Assembly: GCA_964576255.1 (NCBI GenBank)
Contig: CAZNUK010000006.1
Location: 1-52,425, forward strand
Direction of reading: 5' to 3'
DNA from: Eshraghiella sp964576255
GTDB lineage: Bacteria > Bacillota > Clostridia > Lachnospirales > Lachnospiraceae
DNA length: 52,425 nt
In this document: positions 42,851-52,087 of the stretch, one piece after another
Layout of the letters: each line of letters opens with the position of its first letter
Position numbering within the stretch: position 1 is the stretch's first letter
Made by a program: the position numbers and the translations under genes
Notes under the pieces: model-generated
The model's input: the letters and a program-made list of their open reading frames with translations, nothing else
Databases searched by the model: none
What the model was told of the DNA's origin: nothing

Positions 42851-43288
42851 ATGTTCATGAGTCAATATAATCATACGATTGACGCCAAGGGACGAGTTAT
42901 TATACCTGCTAAGTTCAGAGAGAAGTTAGGAGATACCTTTGTTATTACCAAGGGACTTGATGGTTGCTTGTACGGATATGCCAGAGAGGAATGGAGTGCT
43001 TTTGAAGAAAAGTTAGGAACTCTCCCTATTACCAATAAGAACTCACGTCAGTTTACAAGATTTTTCCTTGCAGGAGCGGCAGAATGTGAATTGGACAAGC
43101 AGGGCAGAATATTAATTCCGTCAGTGCTTAGAGAATTTGCAGGACTTGATAAGGATGTTGTTCTAGTGGGCGTTGCCAGCAAGATTGAAATCTGGAGTAA
43201 GGAACGTTGGGATGAATCCAACGGAGAATACGAGACTAATATGGATGACATCGCTATGAATCTGGAATCCTTAGGATTCTCAATTTAG
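42851..43288 (+). CDS. mraZ: Transcriptional regulator MraZ
   Basis: A 145-residue protein with two AbrB-like SpoVT domains: first repeat YNHTIDAKGRVIIPAKFREKLGD (DxKGR and P-A-FR motifs, residues 5-30), second repeat ECELDKQGRILIPSVLREFAG near residue 78. MraZ forms a ring and represses the division operon it heads. The ATG at 42851 (MFMSQYNHTIDAKG) fits the family start, with AAAGGGG upstream; GTG 42842 is less likely. The operator array lies 45-90 bases before it. Confidence 0.96.
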   Translation: MFMSQYNHTIDAKGRVIIPAKFREKLGDTFVITKGLDGCLYGYAREEWSAFEEKLGTLPITNKNSRQFTRFFLAGAAECELDKQGRILIPSVLREFAGLDKDVVLVGVASKIEIWSKERWDESNGEYETNMDDIAMNLESLGFSI

Positions 43289-43298
43289 GAGGCGAGGT

Positions 43299-44240
43299 AT
43301 GGAATTTGTTCACAAGTCGGTGCTTCTTGATGAAGTGATAGAAGGACTGAATATTAAACCGGATGGAATATATGTGGACGGAACTCTTGGAGGTGCCGGT
43401 CATTCATATCACATTTGTGAGAGACTCACTAAGGGTGGAAGATTAATTGGTATTGACCAGGATGAAGATGCTATTGGGGCAGCTACCAAGAGATTAGAGC
43501 CTTTTAAGGACAGAGTCACCATAGTAAGAGATAACTACTGCAATATCAAAGCGGTGCTTAACAGTCTTAATGTGGACAAGGTGGATGGGATACTTCTTGA
43601 TATAGGAGTTTCATCATATCAGCTTGACACTGAGGGCAGAGGCTTCACATATAAGGAAGAGAATGCACCTTTGGACATGAGAATGGATCAGCGAATGACT
43701 ATGACTGCTGAAGATATTGTAAATGATTATAGCGAAATGGAATTATTCCGTGTCATAAGAGATTACGGTGAAGACCAATTTGCTAAGAATATAGCCAAGC
43801 ATATTGTGAGGGCGAGGGAGCAGGAAAGAATTACCACAACAGGCCAGTTAACTGAGATTATCAAGGCTGCAATCCCTATGAAGAAGAGGATTACAGGTGG
43901 ACATCCTGCCAAAAAGACCTTTCAGGCAATTCGAATCGAGCTTAATAAGGAATTAGAGGTTTTGGAGAATTCCATTGATGATATGATTGAACTTTTATCG
44001 GATGAAGGCAGGTTGTGCATAATAACCTTTCATTCTTTGGAAGATAGAATTGTTAAAAATCGCTTTAGGGACAATGTAAATACCTGTACATGCCCACCTG
44101 AATTTCCAGTGTGTGTATGTAATAACAAGCCGAAGGGACGGATTGTTACCAGGAAGCCGATTGTTCCGGGAGAACAGGAGTTGGCAGATAACAAACGCTC
44201 CAAAAGCTCCAAATTAAGGATTTTTGAAAGAAGCATATAG
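43299..44240 (+). CDS. rsmH: 16S rRNA (cytosine-1402-N4) methyltransferase
   Basis: A 313-residue SAM-dependent enzyme (formerly MraW) methylating C1402 of 16S rRNA. HKSVLLDEV at the N-terminus, SAM motif VDGTLGGAGHSYHICE near residue 28, GILLDIGVSSYQLD near residue 100, RGFTYKEENAPLDMRMD, and late motifs IITFHSLEDRIVK. GGAGG lies before the ATG, 10 bases after mraZ. Confidence 0.97.
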   Translation: MEFVHKSVLLDEVIEGLNIKPDGIYVDGTLGGAGHSYHICERLTKGGRLIGIDQDEDAIGAATKRLEPFKDRVTIVRDNYCNIKAVLNSLNVDKVDGILLDIGVSSYQLDTEGRGFTYKEENAPLDMRMDQRMTMTAEDIVNDYSEMELFRVIRDYGEDQFAKNIAKHIVRAREQERITTTGQLTEIIKAAIPMKKRITGGHPAKKTFQAIRIELNKELEVLENSIDDMIELLSDEGRLCIITFHSLEDRIVKNRFRDNVNTCTCPPEFPVCVCNNKPKGRIVTRKPIVPGEQELADNKRSKSSKLRIFERSI

Positions 44241-44281
44241 TAACCGCGCTCTTAATGGATTTAGAGAGGAAGTGTACAAGG

Positions 44282-44767
44282 ATGGCAAAGAGAAATTATA
44301 ATTACAATGAAGAATTTTTATACGGTTCAGCTGCACCTAAGAGAGAGTATGAGACTCCGGTCAGAGAACCTAGACATAGAGATAAGGAGGAAGTAAGACG
44401 ACAGACTAAGGAGCATCAGGCTTCTGAGAACAGAAGAAAAGCTTCAAGATTTGGTGCGCTCTATACTTTTTTTGTGGTATCGGCAGTTGCGGTAACATTA
44501 TTTACCTGCACTAAATACATAAGCCAGATTAACACCCAGAGTGAGCAGAATAAGGAGATTGCAAGACTTCAGGAACAGCTTAATGAGATGAAGGAAGCTA
44601 ATGACCAGAAAGAACTTAACATTGACACATCCGTAGACTTTAATTATATTTATAGAGTAGCCACGGAAGAGCTGGGAATGGTTCATGCAGCTCCAGAGCA
44701 GGTGATTTCATATGAAAGCGGCGAAAGCGAGTATGTAATCCAGTATAGCAATATTCCGGGTAAATAA
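44282..44767 (+). CDS. ftsL: Cell division protein FtsL-like
   Basis: A 161-residue bitopic membrane protein in the position of ftsL. A charged cytosolic N-terminus of about 60 residues is followed by one membrane helix (about 65-83, FFVVSAVAVTLFTC) and an extracytoplasmic coiled coil (SQINTQSEQNKEIARLQEQL and on), which would pair with DivIC/FtsB and DivIB. The ATG at 44282 has GAGAGGA 11 bases upstream; ATG 44255 is an alternative adding nine residues. FtsL sequences are weakly conserved, so the name rests on architecture and position. Confidence 0.82.
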   Translation: MAKRNYNYNEEFLYGSAAPKREYETPVREPRHRDKEEVRRQTKEHQASENRRKASRFGALYTFFVVSAVAVTLFTCTKYISQINTQSEQNKEIARLQEQLNEMKEANDQKELNIDTSVDFNYIYRVATEELGMVHAAPEQVISYESGESEYVIQYSNIPGK

Positions 44768-44794
44768 TGAAAATTATAAGTAGGGTAGGCAGCT

Positions 44795-46945
44795 ATGACT
44801 AATAGAAAAACAAAAAAGAGCAAAAAATTCACAGTTCAAATGCAGAAAAAACTCTTATTGATATTTCTATTAATAGTAGCTGCTATTATTATTTTATCCA
44901 TATTTCTTATTAGAATTCATCTTAATAAGGGAGAGGATTATTCTAAGGCGGTATACGATAATTTTGATTATGACAGCAGGGTTATACCTGCCAGAAGAGG
45001 CGATATTACCGACCGTAATGGCACAGTTCTTGCCTATAGTACCAAGGTTTACAACTTAATAATAGATGCAAAAGTACTTTTGGCCAATGAGGATAATGTT
45101 GAACCAACGATTAATGCCCTTGTAAAATATTTTGGTATTAACGAAGAAGAGCTTAGAACTTTTATTGAAGAAAACCGTAGCAAAAAACAGGCGGGTAATA
45201 CCGTAAGCTCTTACAAAAGACTTTTGACTTCACTTTCGGAAGAGACCGTTGAGCCTTTTTTGGAGGCGATGAATGAAAAGGGGTCTTCCATCAAAGGAAT
45301 CTGGTTTGAAGAGGAGTACAAGAGAAGTTATCCATACGGAAGTCTTGCCTGTGATTTGATTGGATTTTCAAGTGAAGCCAACGGTGGAGAATTGGGGATT
45401 GAAAGTTATTACGACGAATACCTCGCGGGAACTGATGGCAGGGAGTATGGATATATTAATAACAGTGCCTATGAAACTACTGTAATTGATCAGATTAATG
45501 GTTCAAAAGTAGTATCCACCATAGATATTTATGTGCAGACAGTAATTGAAGAGGAAATAGCCAAGTTTGAAGAGGCCTATGGTTTTGAAAGTGCTACGGT
45601 TGTAGTTATGGACCCTAATTCGGGAGAAATTCTTGGATTGTGTGATGCTCCGTTTTTTGATTTGAATAACCCAAGAGACCTTGAGAGTATTTATGATGCA
45701 GAGGAATTGGAAGGACTTACAGATTCAGAACGAGTTGATATGTTGTACGGTCTTTGGAATAATTTTGCTGTATCTTCCATATATGAGCTTGGTTCAGTGT
45801 ACAAGCCTTTTACCGTTGCCACTGCTCTTGAGGAGGCGGTTGCTGATTCAGAAAATACTTATGAGTGTGACGGAGAAGGAATCTACAATTCCTCAAGGAT
45901 TACCTGTAATGGTGGGGATGGACATGGAGAAATGACATTAGGAGAGAGTCTCGTATGGTCATGCAATGATGCTCTTATGCAGATTGCCATGGATGAGGGC
46001 ATAACAATTTTTAGCAAATATCTGCGTGCATTTAAGTTTGGAGAAGAGACCGGAGTGGACTTGCCGGGAGAGGCAAAAGGACTTTTGATTGATCCTGAGG
46101 AGATGATGGATGTAGACCTTGCAACTAACTCCTTTGGACAGAACTTTAACGTATCAATGATTCAGACCATATCGGCTTTTGCATCATTGATTAATGGTGG
46201 TAATTATTATCAGCCACATATTGTAAAAGAGATTCAAAACAGCATGGGCGAGACTATTAAAGAAATAGAGCCGATACTTGTGAGCAAAACGGTTTCAGAA
46301 GAAACATCAGATACCATATGCTCTTATTTAAGGTCTGTTGTGGATTATGGTACTGGTTACCTTATGAAAAGAGATGGATATTCTATTGGCGGTAAAACAG
46401 GAACTGCGGAAAAACAGCCAAGAGATAAGGAAAGCTACATCGTTTCATTTATGACTTTTGCACCGGCAGAGGATGCCAAGGTGCTAGTATATGTGGTAAT
46501 TGATTCTCCTAACTGTGAGTTTTATAATGCTTCAATTCCGGCGCAGGTGGTTGCTTCCAATATAATGGACAGACTTATGCCGTATTTTGGAGTTGCCAAA
46601 GATTACGCGGACTACGAAGTGCCTTTAGTACAGTTGAGTACTGGAGAGGATACACTTAATGGAGAGTTTAAGGTTTCGTCTGACGGAATTATTGAGCTTA
46701 GTGGTGAGAAATTTATGATACGACGTGATGAAATGCCGGAAATAGACGAAGAAGATAATCAGGGTGATGAGGTTGGCGAAGGAGAAAATACTGAAGATAA
46801 TTCAGGGTCCGGCCTGGATACTGGAATAGAGCCGCCTTTGGAGGATATTATAGAGGTAGAGGATGCCAAGCCGGAAGAGGAGATTACGCTTGAACCGCCG
46901 GAACAGGAAGAAACTATTCCACCGGAAGAAACGTTGGTAGAATAA
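44795..46945 (+). CDS. Penicillin-binding protein 2B/FtsI-type transpeptidase
   Basis: A 716-residue class B PBP for septal peptidoglycan cross-linking. One membrane helix (about 20-40), the PBP dimer domain with RRGDITDRNGTVLAYS near residue 68, and a transpeptidase domain with all three motifs: SVYK near residue 333, SCND near residue 388, and KTGTAEK near residue 534. After the catalytic domain comes an acidic Pro/Glu-rich tail of about 90 residues (NQGDEVGEGENTEDNSGSG, EPPEQEETIPPEE). The first of two tandem class B PBPs; which is the division enzyme and which sporulation-specific is not certain. Confidence 0.92.
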   Translation: MTNRKTKKSKKFTVQMQKKLLLIFLLIVAAIIILSIFLIRIHLNKGEDYSKAVYDNFDYDSRVIPARRGDITDRNGTVLAYSTKVYNLIIDAKVLLANEDNVEPTINALVKYFGINEEELRTFIEENRSKKQAGNTVSSYKRLLTSLSEETVEPFLEAMNEKGSSIKGIWFEEEYKRSYPYGSLACDLIGFSSEANGGELGIESYYDEYLAGTDGREYGYINNSAYETTVIDQINGSKVVSTIDIYVQTVIEEEIAKFEEAYGFESATVVVMDPNSGEILGLCDAPFFDLNNPRDLESIYDAEELEGLTDSERVDMLYGLWNNFAVSSIYELGSVYKPFTVATALEEAVADSENTYECDGEGIYNSSRITCNGGDGHGEMTLGESLVWSCNDALMQIAMDEGITIFSKYLRAFKFGEETGVDLPGEAKGLLIDPEEMMDVDLATNSFGQNFNVSMIQTISAFASLINGGNYYQPHIVKEIQNSMGETIKEIEPILVSKTVSEETSDTICSYLRSVVDYGTGYLMKRDGYSIGGKTGTAEKQPRDKESYIVSFMTFAPAEDAKVLVYVVIDSPNCEFYNASIPAQVVASNIMDRLMPYFGVAKDYADYEVPLVQLSTGEDTLNGEFKVSSDGIIELSGEKFMIRRDEMPEIDEEDNQGDEVGEGENTEDNSGSGLDTGIEPPLEDIIEVEDAKPEEEITLEPPEQEETIPPEETLVE

Positions 46946-46996
46946 GAACAGAAGCTTCATAATAAATTATAATAAACGGAAAACGGAGAGTTTATT

Positions 46997-48712
46997 ATGA
47001 GATTGTTGAAGCTACATAGAACCAAAATAAGAAGATGTTTTATTGTTATTATGTTGGGGATGGCAGGCTTGATTGTCAGACTGGCATATTTGTCAATGTT
47101 TGATTCCGAAGAGCTTTCCCTGGCAGCCAAGTCCCTTCATGAGAGGGAAAGGGCGATTAAAGCAGAAAGAGGAAGAATTATCAGCAGTGATGGTACTGTT
47201 CTTGCTGATAATGAAACTGTATGTACAGTTTCGGTTATACATTCCCAGGTGACTGACCCGGAAAAGGTAATAGAGGTTCTTACCAAGGAACTATCTATGC
47301 CGGAGGAAAAGGTAAGAAAATATGTGGAAAAGGTTTCCTCAATGGAAACTGTCAAAACCAATGTATCCAAGGAAATTGGTGACATCATCAGAGAATATAA
47401 TTTAGATGGAGTTAAGGTGGATGAAGACAGTAAAAGAGTATATCCTTTTAACAGTCTGGCATCCAAGGTTCTTGGATTTACAGGTGGGGACAATCAGGGC
47501 ATTGTGGGGCTTGAAGTAGAATACGAGGATGTGCTGGCGGGGCAGGACGGTCAGATTCTTACAATGACGGATGCAACGGGCAAAGAGCTTGAAAGTCCGG
47601 AGGAAAGAGTTGAGCCGGTGGCAGGCAATGATTTATATCTTACTTTGGATTATAATATACAAAGCTTCTGCACACAGGCTGCTATGAAGGCATATGAAGC
47701 CAAAAACGCCAAAAGCGTAAGCATCATTGTAATGAATCCTCAGGATGGCAGTATTTACGCTATGGTTAATTATCCGGAATATAATTTAAATGAACCTTTT
47801 GTTCTGGATACGGATGATACGGGGTACACAGATGCCCAGAAAATGGATTTGCTTAATCAGAAGTGGAGAAACGGCATAATCAACGACACATACGAGCCGG
47901 GGTCCACCTTTAAAATAATTACAACCGCAGCGGGTATGGAGAAAGGCGTTGTGTCTTTGGATGACAGCTTTTATTGCACAGGCTCCATAACCGTCGGAGG
48001 CAGAAGTATAAGATGTCACAAAACAACGGGACATGGAAGCGAGACCTTTGCGGAAACTTTATACAACTCCTGTAATCCTGCATTTATTTCTTTGGGGTTG
48101 CGGATAGGAGTCAGAGATTTTCTGGCTACAATGGAAGCACTGGGTTTGATGGAAAAAACGGGAGTGGACCTTCCGGGAGAGGCATCAACCATTATGCATG
48201 ATGAAGAAAATATTCATGAGCTGGAGTTAGCTACAATGGCTTTTGGGCAGTCCTTTCAGATAACACCGTTGCAGTTATTGAGGGCGGTAAGCTCCATAAT
48301 TAATGGCGGAACTTTGGTTACGCCGCATTTTGGCGATTATTACATAGATTCTTCCGGCAATATTCAAAATTTTGATTATGAAGAAGAAAAAAGTATTCTA
48401 TCTGCTGAAACTTGTGATACAATTAAGGGGCTTTTAGAAGGCGTTGTAAGTGAGGGTGGCGGAAGTGGCTGTAAAATCGAAGGCTATTCCATAGGCGGCA
48501 AAACTGCCACATCGGAAAAGCTTCCGCGAGGTAACGGTAAATATATCGCTTCCTTTATAGGATTTGCACCGGTGGATAATCCCCAGGTTATTGCCATGTG
48601 TATTATTGACGAGCCGGAAGGCACATATTACGGCGGTACAATTGCAAGTCCTGTAATAAAAGAGGTTTTTGAAAATATACTCCCATATCTTGGGATTGAG
48701 CAAGAAAAATAG
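46997..48712 (+). CDS. spoVD: SpoVD-like class B penicillin-binding protein with KTA motif
   Basis: A 571-residue class B PBP related to SpoVD/FtsI. One membrane helix (about 14-34), the dimer domain with AERGRIISSDGTVLADN near residue 55, then transpeptidase motifs STFK near residue 303 and SCNP near residue 358. The third motif reads GGKTATSEKLP near residue 502, so the glycine of the canonical KTG is alanine (GCC at 48506-48508). There is no PASTA domain at the C-terminus. CGGAGAG lies before the ATG, 51 bases after the first PBP gene. Confidence 0.88.
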   Translation: MRLLKLHRTKIRRCFIVIMLGMAGLIVRLAYLSMFDSEELSLAAKSLHERERAIKAERGRIISSDGTVLADNETVCTVSVIHSQVTDPEKVIEVLTKELSMPEEKVRKYVEKVSSMETVKTNVSKEIGDIIREYNLDGVKVDEDSKRVYPFNSLASKVLGFTGGDNQGIVGLEVEYEDVLAGQDGQILTMTDATGKELESPEERVEPVAGNDLYLTLDYNIQSFCTQAAMKAYEAKNAKSVSIIVMNPQDGSIYAMVNYPEYNLNEPFVLDTDDTGYTDAQKMDLLNQKWRNGIINDTYEPGSTFKIITTAAGMEKGVVSLDDSFYCTGSITVGGRSIRCHKTTGHGSETFAETLYNSCNPAFISLGLRIGVRDFLATMEALGLMEKTGVDLPGEASTIMHDEENIHELELATMAFGQSFQITPLQLLRAVSSIINGGTLVTPHFGDYYIDSSGNIQNFDYEEEKSILSAETCDTIKGLLEGVVSEGGGSGCKIEGYSIGGKTATSEKLPRGNGKYIASFIGFAPVDNPQVIAMCIIDEPEGTYYGGTIASPVIKEVFENILPYLGIEQEK

Positions 48713-48728
48713 TTTTGAGGTGATACAA

Positions 48729-49916
48729 GTGGCGAATTTAAGAGTAGCCGGTGGCAATAAAGAAGCCACCACCTTAACTAAAAAAGGAAAATTTTTTGAT
48801 TATACATTACTTATTGTAATTCTGTTTTTGCTGGCATTTGGACTGGTAATGGTATACAGCACCAGCTCCTTTAGTGCTCTTGATGCAACAGGCGATTCGG
48901 CTTATTATTTTAAAAAACAGCTCGTATCCACCGCGGTGGGATTGGTGTTTATGGTAATTGTATTTTTGGTTGATTACCATTTTTGGTACAAATTAAGCCC
49001 TGTTATATATGTTGCAGCCCTGATATCCATTCTTTTGGTGCTTACTCCGCTTGGTAAAACCTTTAATGGTGCCAGAAGATGGATTGGAATTGCTGGAGTG
49101 ACAGTGCAGCCGGCGGAAATTGTGAAGCTTGCTATTATTATTTCTCTGGCAGCCTTTGTAGTGTATAGCGGTAAAAGAATGCAGAGCTTTCGTAACAATC
49201 TTGCATATATTGCCCTTACAGCCATAGCAGCTTTGATGATTTTCTTCATAACCAATAATCTTAGTACGGCTATAATTATTGTGGGTATTGCCTACATAAT
49301 GCTTTTGGTCGCCAATCCAAAGCCGGCATGGTTAGTCGTGGTTACAGTGGCAGGTGCACTGCTGGTTGTGGTTTTTCTGGTCCTGTTTTTTCAAAATACA
49401 GACAGCGCATCAGGCTTCCGATTTAAAAGACTTCTGGCATGGCGTAATCCAGAGGCATATGCACAGGAAGAGGGATATCAGACCTTGCAGGCTTTATATG
49501 CTATTGGCTCCGGTGGTTTTTTTGGTAAGGGACTTGGAAACAGTATACAGAAGCTTGGTTTTATTCCGGAGGCACAGAACGATATGATTTTTTCCGTTGT
49601 CTGTGAGGAACTGGGACTTTTCGGAGGAATCTGTTTAATGGTTCTTTTTATAATAATGATTTGGAGATTTATGGTAATTGCCAATAATGCTCCGGATTTA
49701 TATGGCTCAATGTTAGTGGTGGGTGTGCTTGCCCATATTGCCATACAGGTAATTCTTAATATAGCCGTTGTAACCAATACGATTCCAAATACCGGAATTA
49801 CACTTCCGTTTATAAGCTACGGCGGAACCTCTGTAATGTTTTTGCTTATAGAGATGGCAATTGTTCTGAATGTGTCTGCCAAAATCAGAGTTCCCGTACC
49901 TGTAGGATATGAATAG
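48729..49916 (+). CDS. ftsW: Peptidoglycan glycosyltransferase FtsW/SpoVE (SEDS)
   Basis: A 395-residue SEDS protein with about ten membrane helices that polymerises lipid II together with a class B PBP. Typical segments: GLVMVYSTSSF near residue 35, FNGARRWIGIAGVTVQPAEIVKLA near residue 113, the long extracellular loop GYQTLQALYAIGSGGFFGKGLGNS (near residue 255) with IPEAQNDMIFSVVCEELG, and NTGITLPFISYGGTS near residue 355. The GTG at 48729 is chosen with GAGGTG 7 bases upstream; the longer frame overlaps the PBP gene. A terminator lies after it. Confidence 0.94.
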   Translation: MANLRVAGGNKEATTLTKKGKFFDYTLLIVILFLLAFGLVMVYSTSSFSALDATGDSAYYFKKQLVSTAVGLVFMVIVFLVDYHFWYKLSPVIYVAALISILLVLTPLGKTFNGARRWIGIAGVTVQPAEIVKLAIIISLAAFVVYSGKRMQSFRNNLAYIALTAIAALMIFFITNNLSTAIIIVGIAYIMLLVANPKPAWLVVVTVAGALLVVVFLVLFFQNTDSASGFRFKRLLAWRNPEAYAQEEGYQTLQALYAIGSGGFFGKGLGNSIQKLGFIPEAQNDMIFSVVCEELGLFGGICLMVLFIIMIWRFMVIANNAPDLYGSMLVVGVLAHIAIQVILNIAVVTNTIPNTGITLPFISYGGTSVMFLLIEMAIVLNVSAKIRVPVPVGYE

Positions 49917-49929
49917 TAAACAAAAATTT

Positions 49930-49973
49930 AACCCCGCATATAATGGATATATAATCATTGTGCGGGGTTTTTT
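49930..49973 (+). terminator. Terminator after ftsW containing the murA ribosome site
   Basis: AACCCCGCA (49930-49938) pairs with TGCGGGGTT (49961-49969) and T continues to 49973; the murA ATG follows at 49974. The GGGG of the 3' arm is the only ribosome-site-like sequence before murA. This repeats the design seen before the TepA-like gene at 20041. The 22-base loop is long for a simple terminator. Confidence 0.75.
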
Positions 49974-51257
49974 ATGTCTAAACTTATTGTAGCAGGTAAA
50001 AATAAGCTTGAGGGGGAGCTTACCATTCAAGGGAGCAAAAATTCCTGTCTGCCAATGCTTGCGGCATGCCTCGTGATAAGGCAGGAGGTAATTCTTAATA
50101 ATTGTCCCAATATTAGTGATGTGAGAGAAATGCTTTCGGTGCTAAAATATCTTGGCTGCGATGTTAGATTTAATAATAACAGGCTGATTGTCAACAGCGA
50201 GAATATAATTAACAGAGAGCTTCCTGTGGAATGTAACAGGCTGAGAGGCTCCATTGTGTGTGCGGGGGCGATGCTGTCCGTGTTTGGTGAGGTTACCATG
50301 CCTTATCCCGGAGGCTGCAATATAGGAAGCCGGCCTATTGACTTTCATATCAACGGATTATCTGCACTGGGAGTCAGTGTGGAGCAGGAAGAGGGCGTTT
50401 TAAAGGGGAAGGTGGTTAAAAACAGGCTTAATGGTTATTATGCATTTCCTAAGCCAAGCCTTGGTGCGTTGGAAAATCTGATTTTAAGGACGTTGTCAAT
50501 TAATGGCACCTGTATTTTTGACAATTGCACCTTAGAGCCGGAAATAGAGGATTTCTGCGATTTCCTCAATAAAGCAGGGGCAAAAATAATAGGTGCGGGA
50601 ACTAAAAGAATTATTGTGGAGGGTGGACATAAGCTTTCTTCAATTGAGTATACAGTGCCGGGGGACAGAATTGTGGCAGGCACGTATCTGTGTGCCACGG
50701 CAATTACCCGGGGGAGCTTGTGCTGCAAAGGAGTGGCTCCCAAAAGATTGGAAAAATTAAATTTTTATTTGAGAAAAAACGGATGTCATCTATTTACAGA
50801 TTATCAAACAAATGAGATAATAGAAGTCGCTGGTCAAAATCCGGGAGGCGATTCTGTGATTATAACGGGACCATATCCGGAGTTTGCTACGGACCTGCAA
50901 CCACAGATGATGGCATTTTCCTGTTATTCAAAGGGGAGTACCGTTATTAAAGATATGATATATCCTGCCAGATATGCAGTTGCTACAGAGCTTATTAAAA
51001 TGGGTGCGAACATTACGCTTCTGGAGGATATGGCAATTGTTAAGGGTGGTGCGCCTATGTATGGTGCAGTGCTTAAAGCAAAGGATTTGAGGGGCGGAGC
51101 GGCACTTGTTATTGCGGCTCTGGGTTCAGAGGGCGTATCCCATATCGAGGATTGTGAATATATTGCCAGAGGATATGAGGATATTGTAGGAGATTTGGGT
51201 GCTTTAGGAGCAGATATAAAATGGAACGTCGGAGACGAAGAAAACCAATTAACGTAG
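49974..51257 (+). CDS. murA: UDP-N-acetylglucosamine 1-carboxyvinyltransferase
   Basis: A 427-residue enzyme for the first committed step of peptidoglycan synthesis, joining PEP to UDP-GlcNAc; target of fosfomycin. QGSKNSCLPMLAA near residue 20 has the catalytic Lys-Asn; PGGCNIGSRPIDFH near residue 116 has the active-site cysteine (so predicted fosfomycin-sensitive); the C-terminal half has PEFATDLQPQMMAF. The gene lies within the division cluster where murG/murC often sit. Its 3' end overlaps divIB by 37 bases. Confidence 0.94.
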   Translation: MSKLIVAGKNKLEGELTIQGSKNSCLPMLAACLVIRQEVILNNCPNISDVREMLSVLKYLGCDVRFNNNRLIVNSENIINRELPVECNRLRGSIVCAGAMLSVFGEVTMPYPGGCNIGSRPIDFHINGLSALGVSVEQEEGVLKGKVVKNRLNGYYAFPKPSLGALENLILRTLSINGTCIFDNCTLEPEIEDFCDFLNKAGAKIIGAGTKRIIVEGGHKLSSIEYTVPGDRIVAGTYLCATAITRGSLCCKGVAPKRLEKLNFYLRKNGCHLFTDYQTNEIIEVAGQNPGGDSVIITGPYPEFATDLQPQMMAFSCYSKGSTVIKDMIYPARYAVATELIKMGANITLLEDMAIVKGGAPMYGAVLKAKDLRGGAALVIAALGSEGVSHIEDCEYIARGYEDIVGDLGALGADIKWNVGDEENQLT

Positions 51258-51970
51258 CAGGAATAGTCATTACAGTTGTTTTGCTTTTGGGGCTTTGCGG
51301 CCTTGTATTTTTCCTGTATAAAAATTTTAAAATACATACAATCACCATCACGGGCAGTGATAAATACACATACGAAGAGCTGTATGAGTATATTTTTGCA
51401 GACAGGGATGACAGTAATGTGCTTTTGTTCAAAATAACAAATAGCCGTAACGAAATGCCGGAAATTCCTTTTATTGCCAAGGTGGCGGTGGAGGTTAAGG
51501 ACAGTCACACTCTTGAGGTCACGGTTTATGAAAAAACTGTGGTGGGCTATGTGGCATACAAGGGCACCAATATGTATTTTGATAAAGATGGTGTTGTGGT
51601 GGAAGCCTCCACAGAGGTCCTTTCAGGGGTGCCGGAGGTGTCTGGGCTTGCATTTGACAGAATTGTAATGCATGAGAAGCTTATAGTGGGAGATGACACG
51701 ATTTTTGAAACCCTGTTAAATGTTACCCAGTATCTTGACAAATATCATATTCCGGTATCGGGAATTTATGTGGAAGATGACAGCTCTATTGATGTATTGC
51801 TTGATGAAGTTACGGTTAAGCTGGGCAGTGATGTTCATAATATGGGAATCAAGATTTTTGAGCTTAGCTGTATGCTTGACAAGCTGACGGATAGAAAAGG
51901 AACTTTGCATATGGAAGAGTATGTTGAAGGACAGGAGTATATAACATTCATAGAAACAGAAGAAAAATAA
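51221..51970 (+). CDS. divIB: Cell division protein DivIB/FtsQ
   Basis: A 249-residue bitopic protein: MERRRRRKPINVAG basic cytosolic start, a helix at about 12-33, then a POTRA domain (IHTITITGSDKYTYEELYEY, about 36-105) and a beta domain to about residue 225, matching FtsQ/DivIB, the divisome protein that joins FtsL and DivIC. AGGAG lies before the ATG within the murA gene. Its overlap with murA suggests translational coupling. The 117 bases to ftsZ are AT-rich; I see only weak promoter-like hexamers there. Confidence 0.87.
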   Translation: MERRRRRKPINVAGIVITVVLLLGLCGLVFFLYKNFKIHTITITGSDKYTYEELYEYIFADRDDSNVLLFKITNSRNEMPEIPFIAKVAVEVKDSHTLEVTVYEKTVVGYVAYKGTNMYFDKDGVVVEASTEVLSGVPEVSGLAFDRIVMHEKLIVGDDTIFETLLNVTQYLDKYHIPVSGIYVEDDSSIDVLLDEVTVKLGSDVHNMGIKIFELSCMLDKLTDRKGTLHMEEYVEGQEYITFIETEEK

Positions 51971-52087
51971 ATTTAAATTTGTGCAAAATTTTTGTTGCTA
52001 TTTTTGCTGAATAATAATATTATATTAATATGCGTATTTTTGGTAGAACTAATATTAGATAGATATAGAATTAAGGAGGACAAGACC

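Noticed and set aside
42191..42874. Minus-strand frames over the repeat and gap (for example 42191-42379 and 42396-42623)
   Set aside because: They translate repeat DNA or N, have no ribosome sites, and overlap the terminator and promoter of mraZ.
51971..52087. Separate ftsZ promoter
   Set aside because: Hexamers such as TTGTTG/TAATAT with 17-bp spacing are weak and several alternatives exist in AT-rich DNA, so none was called.
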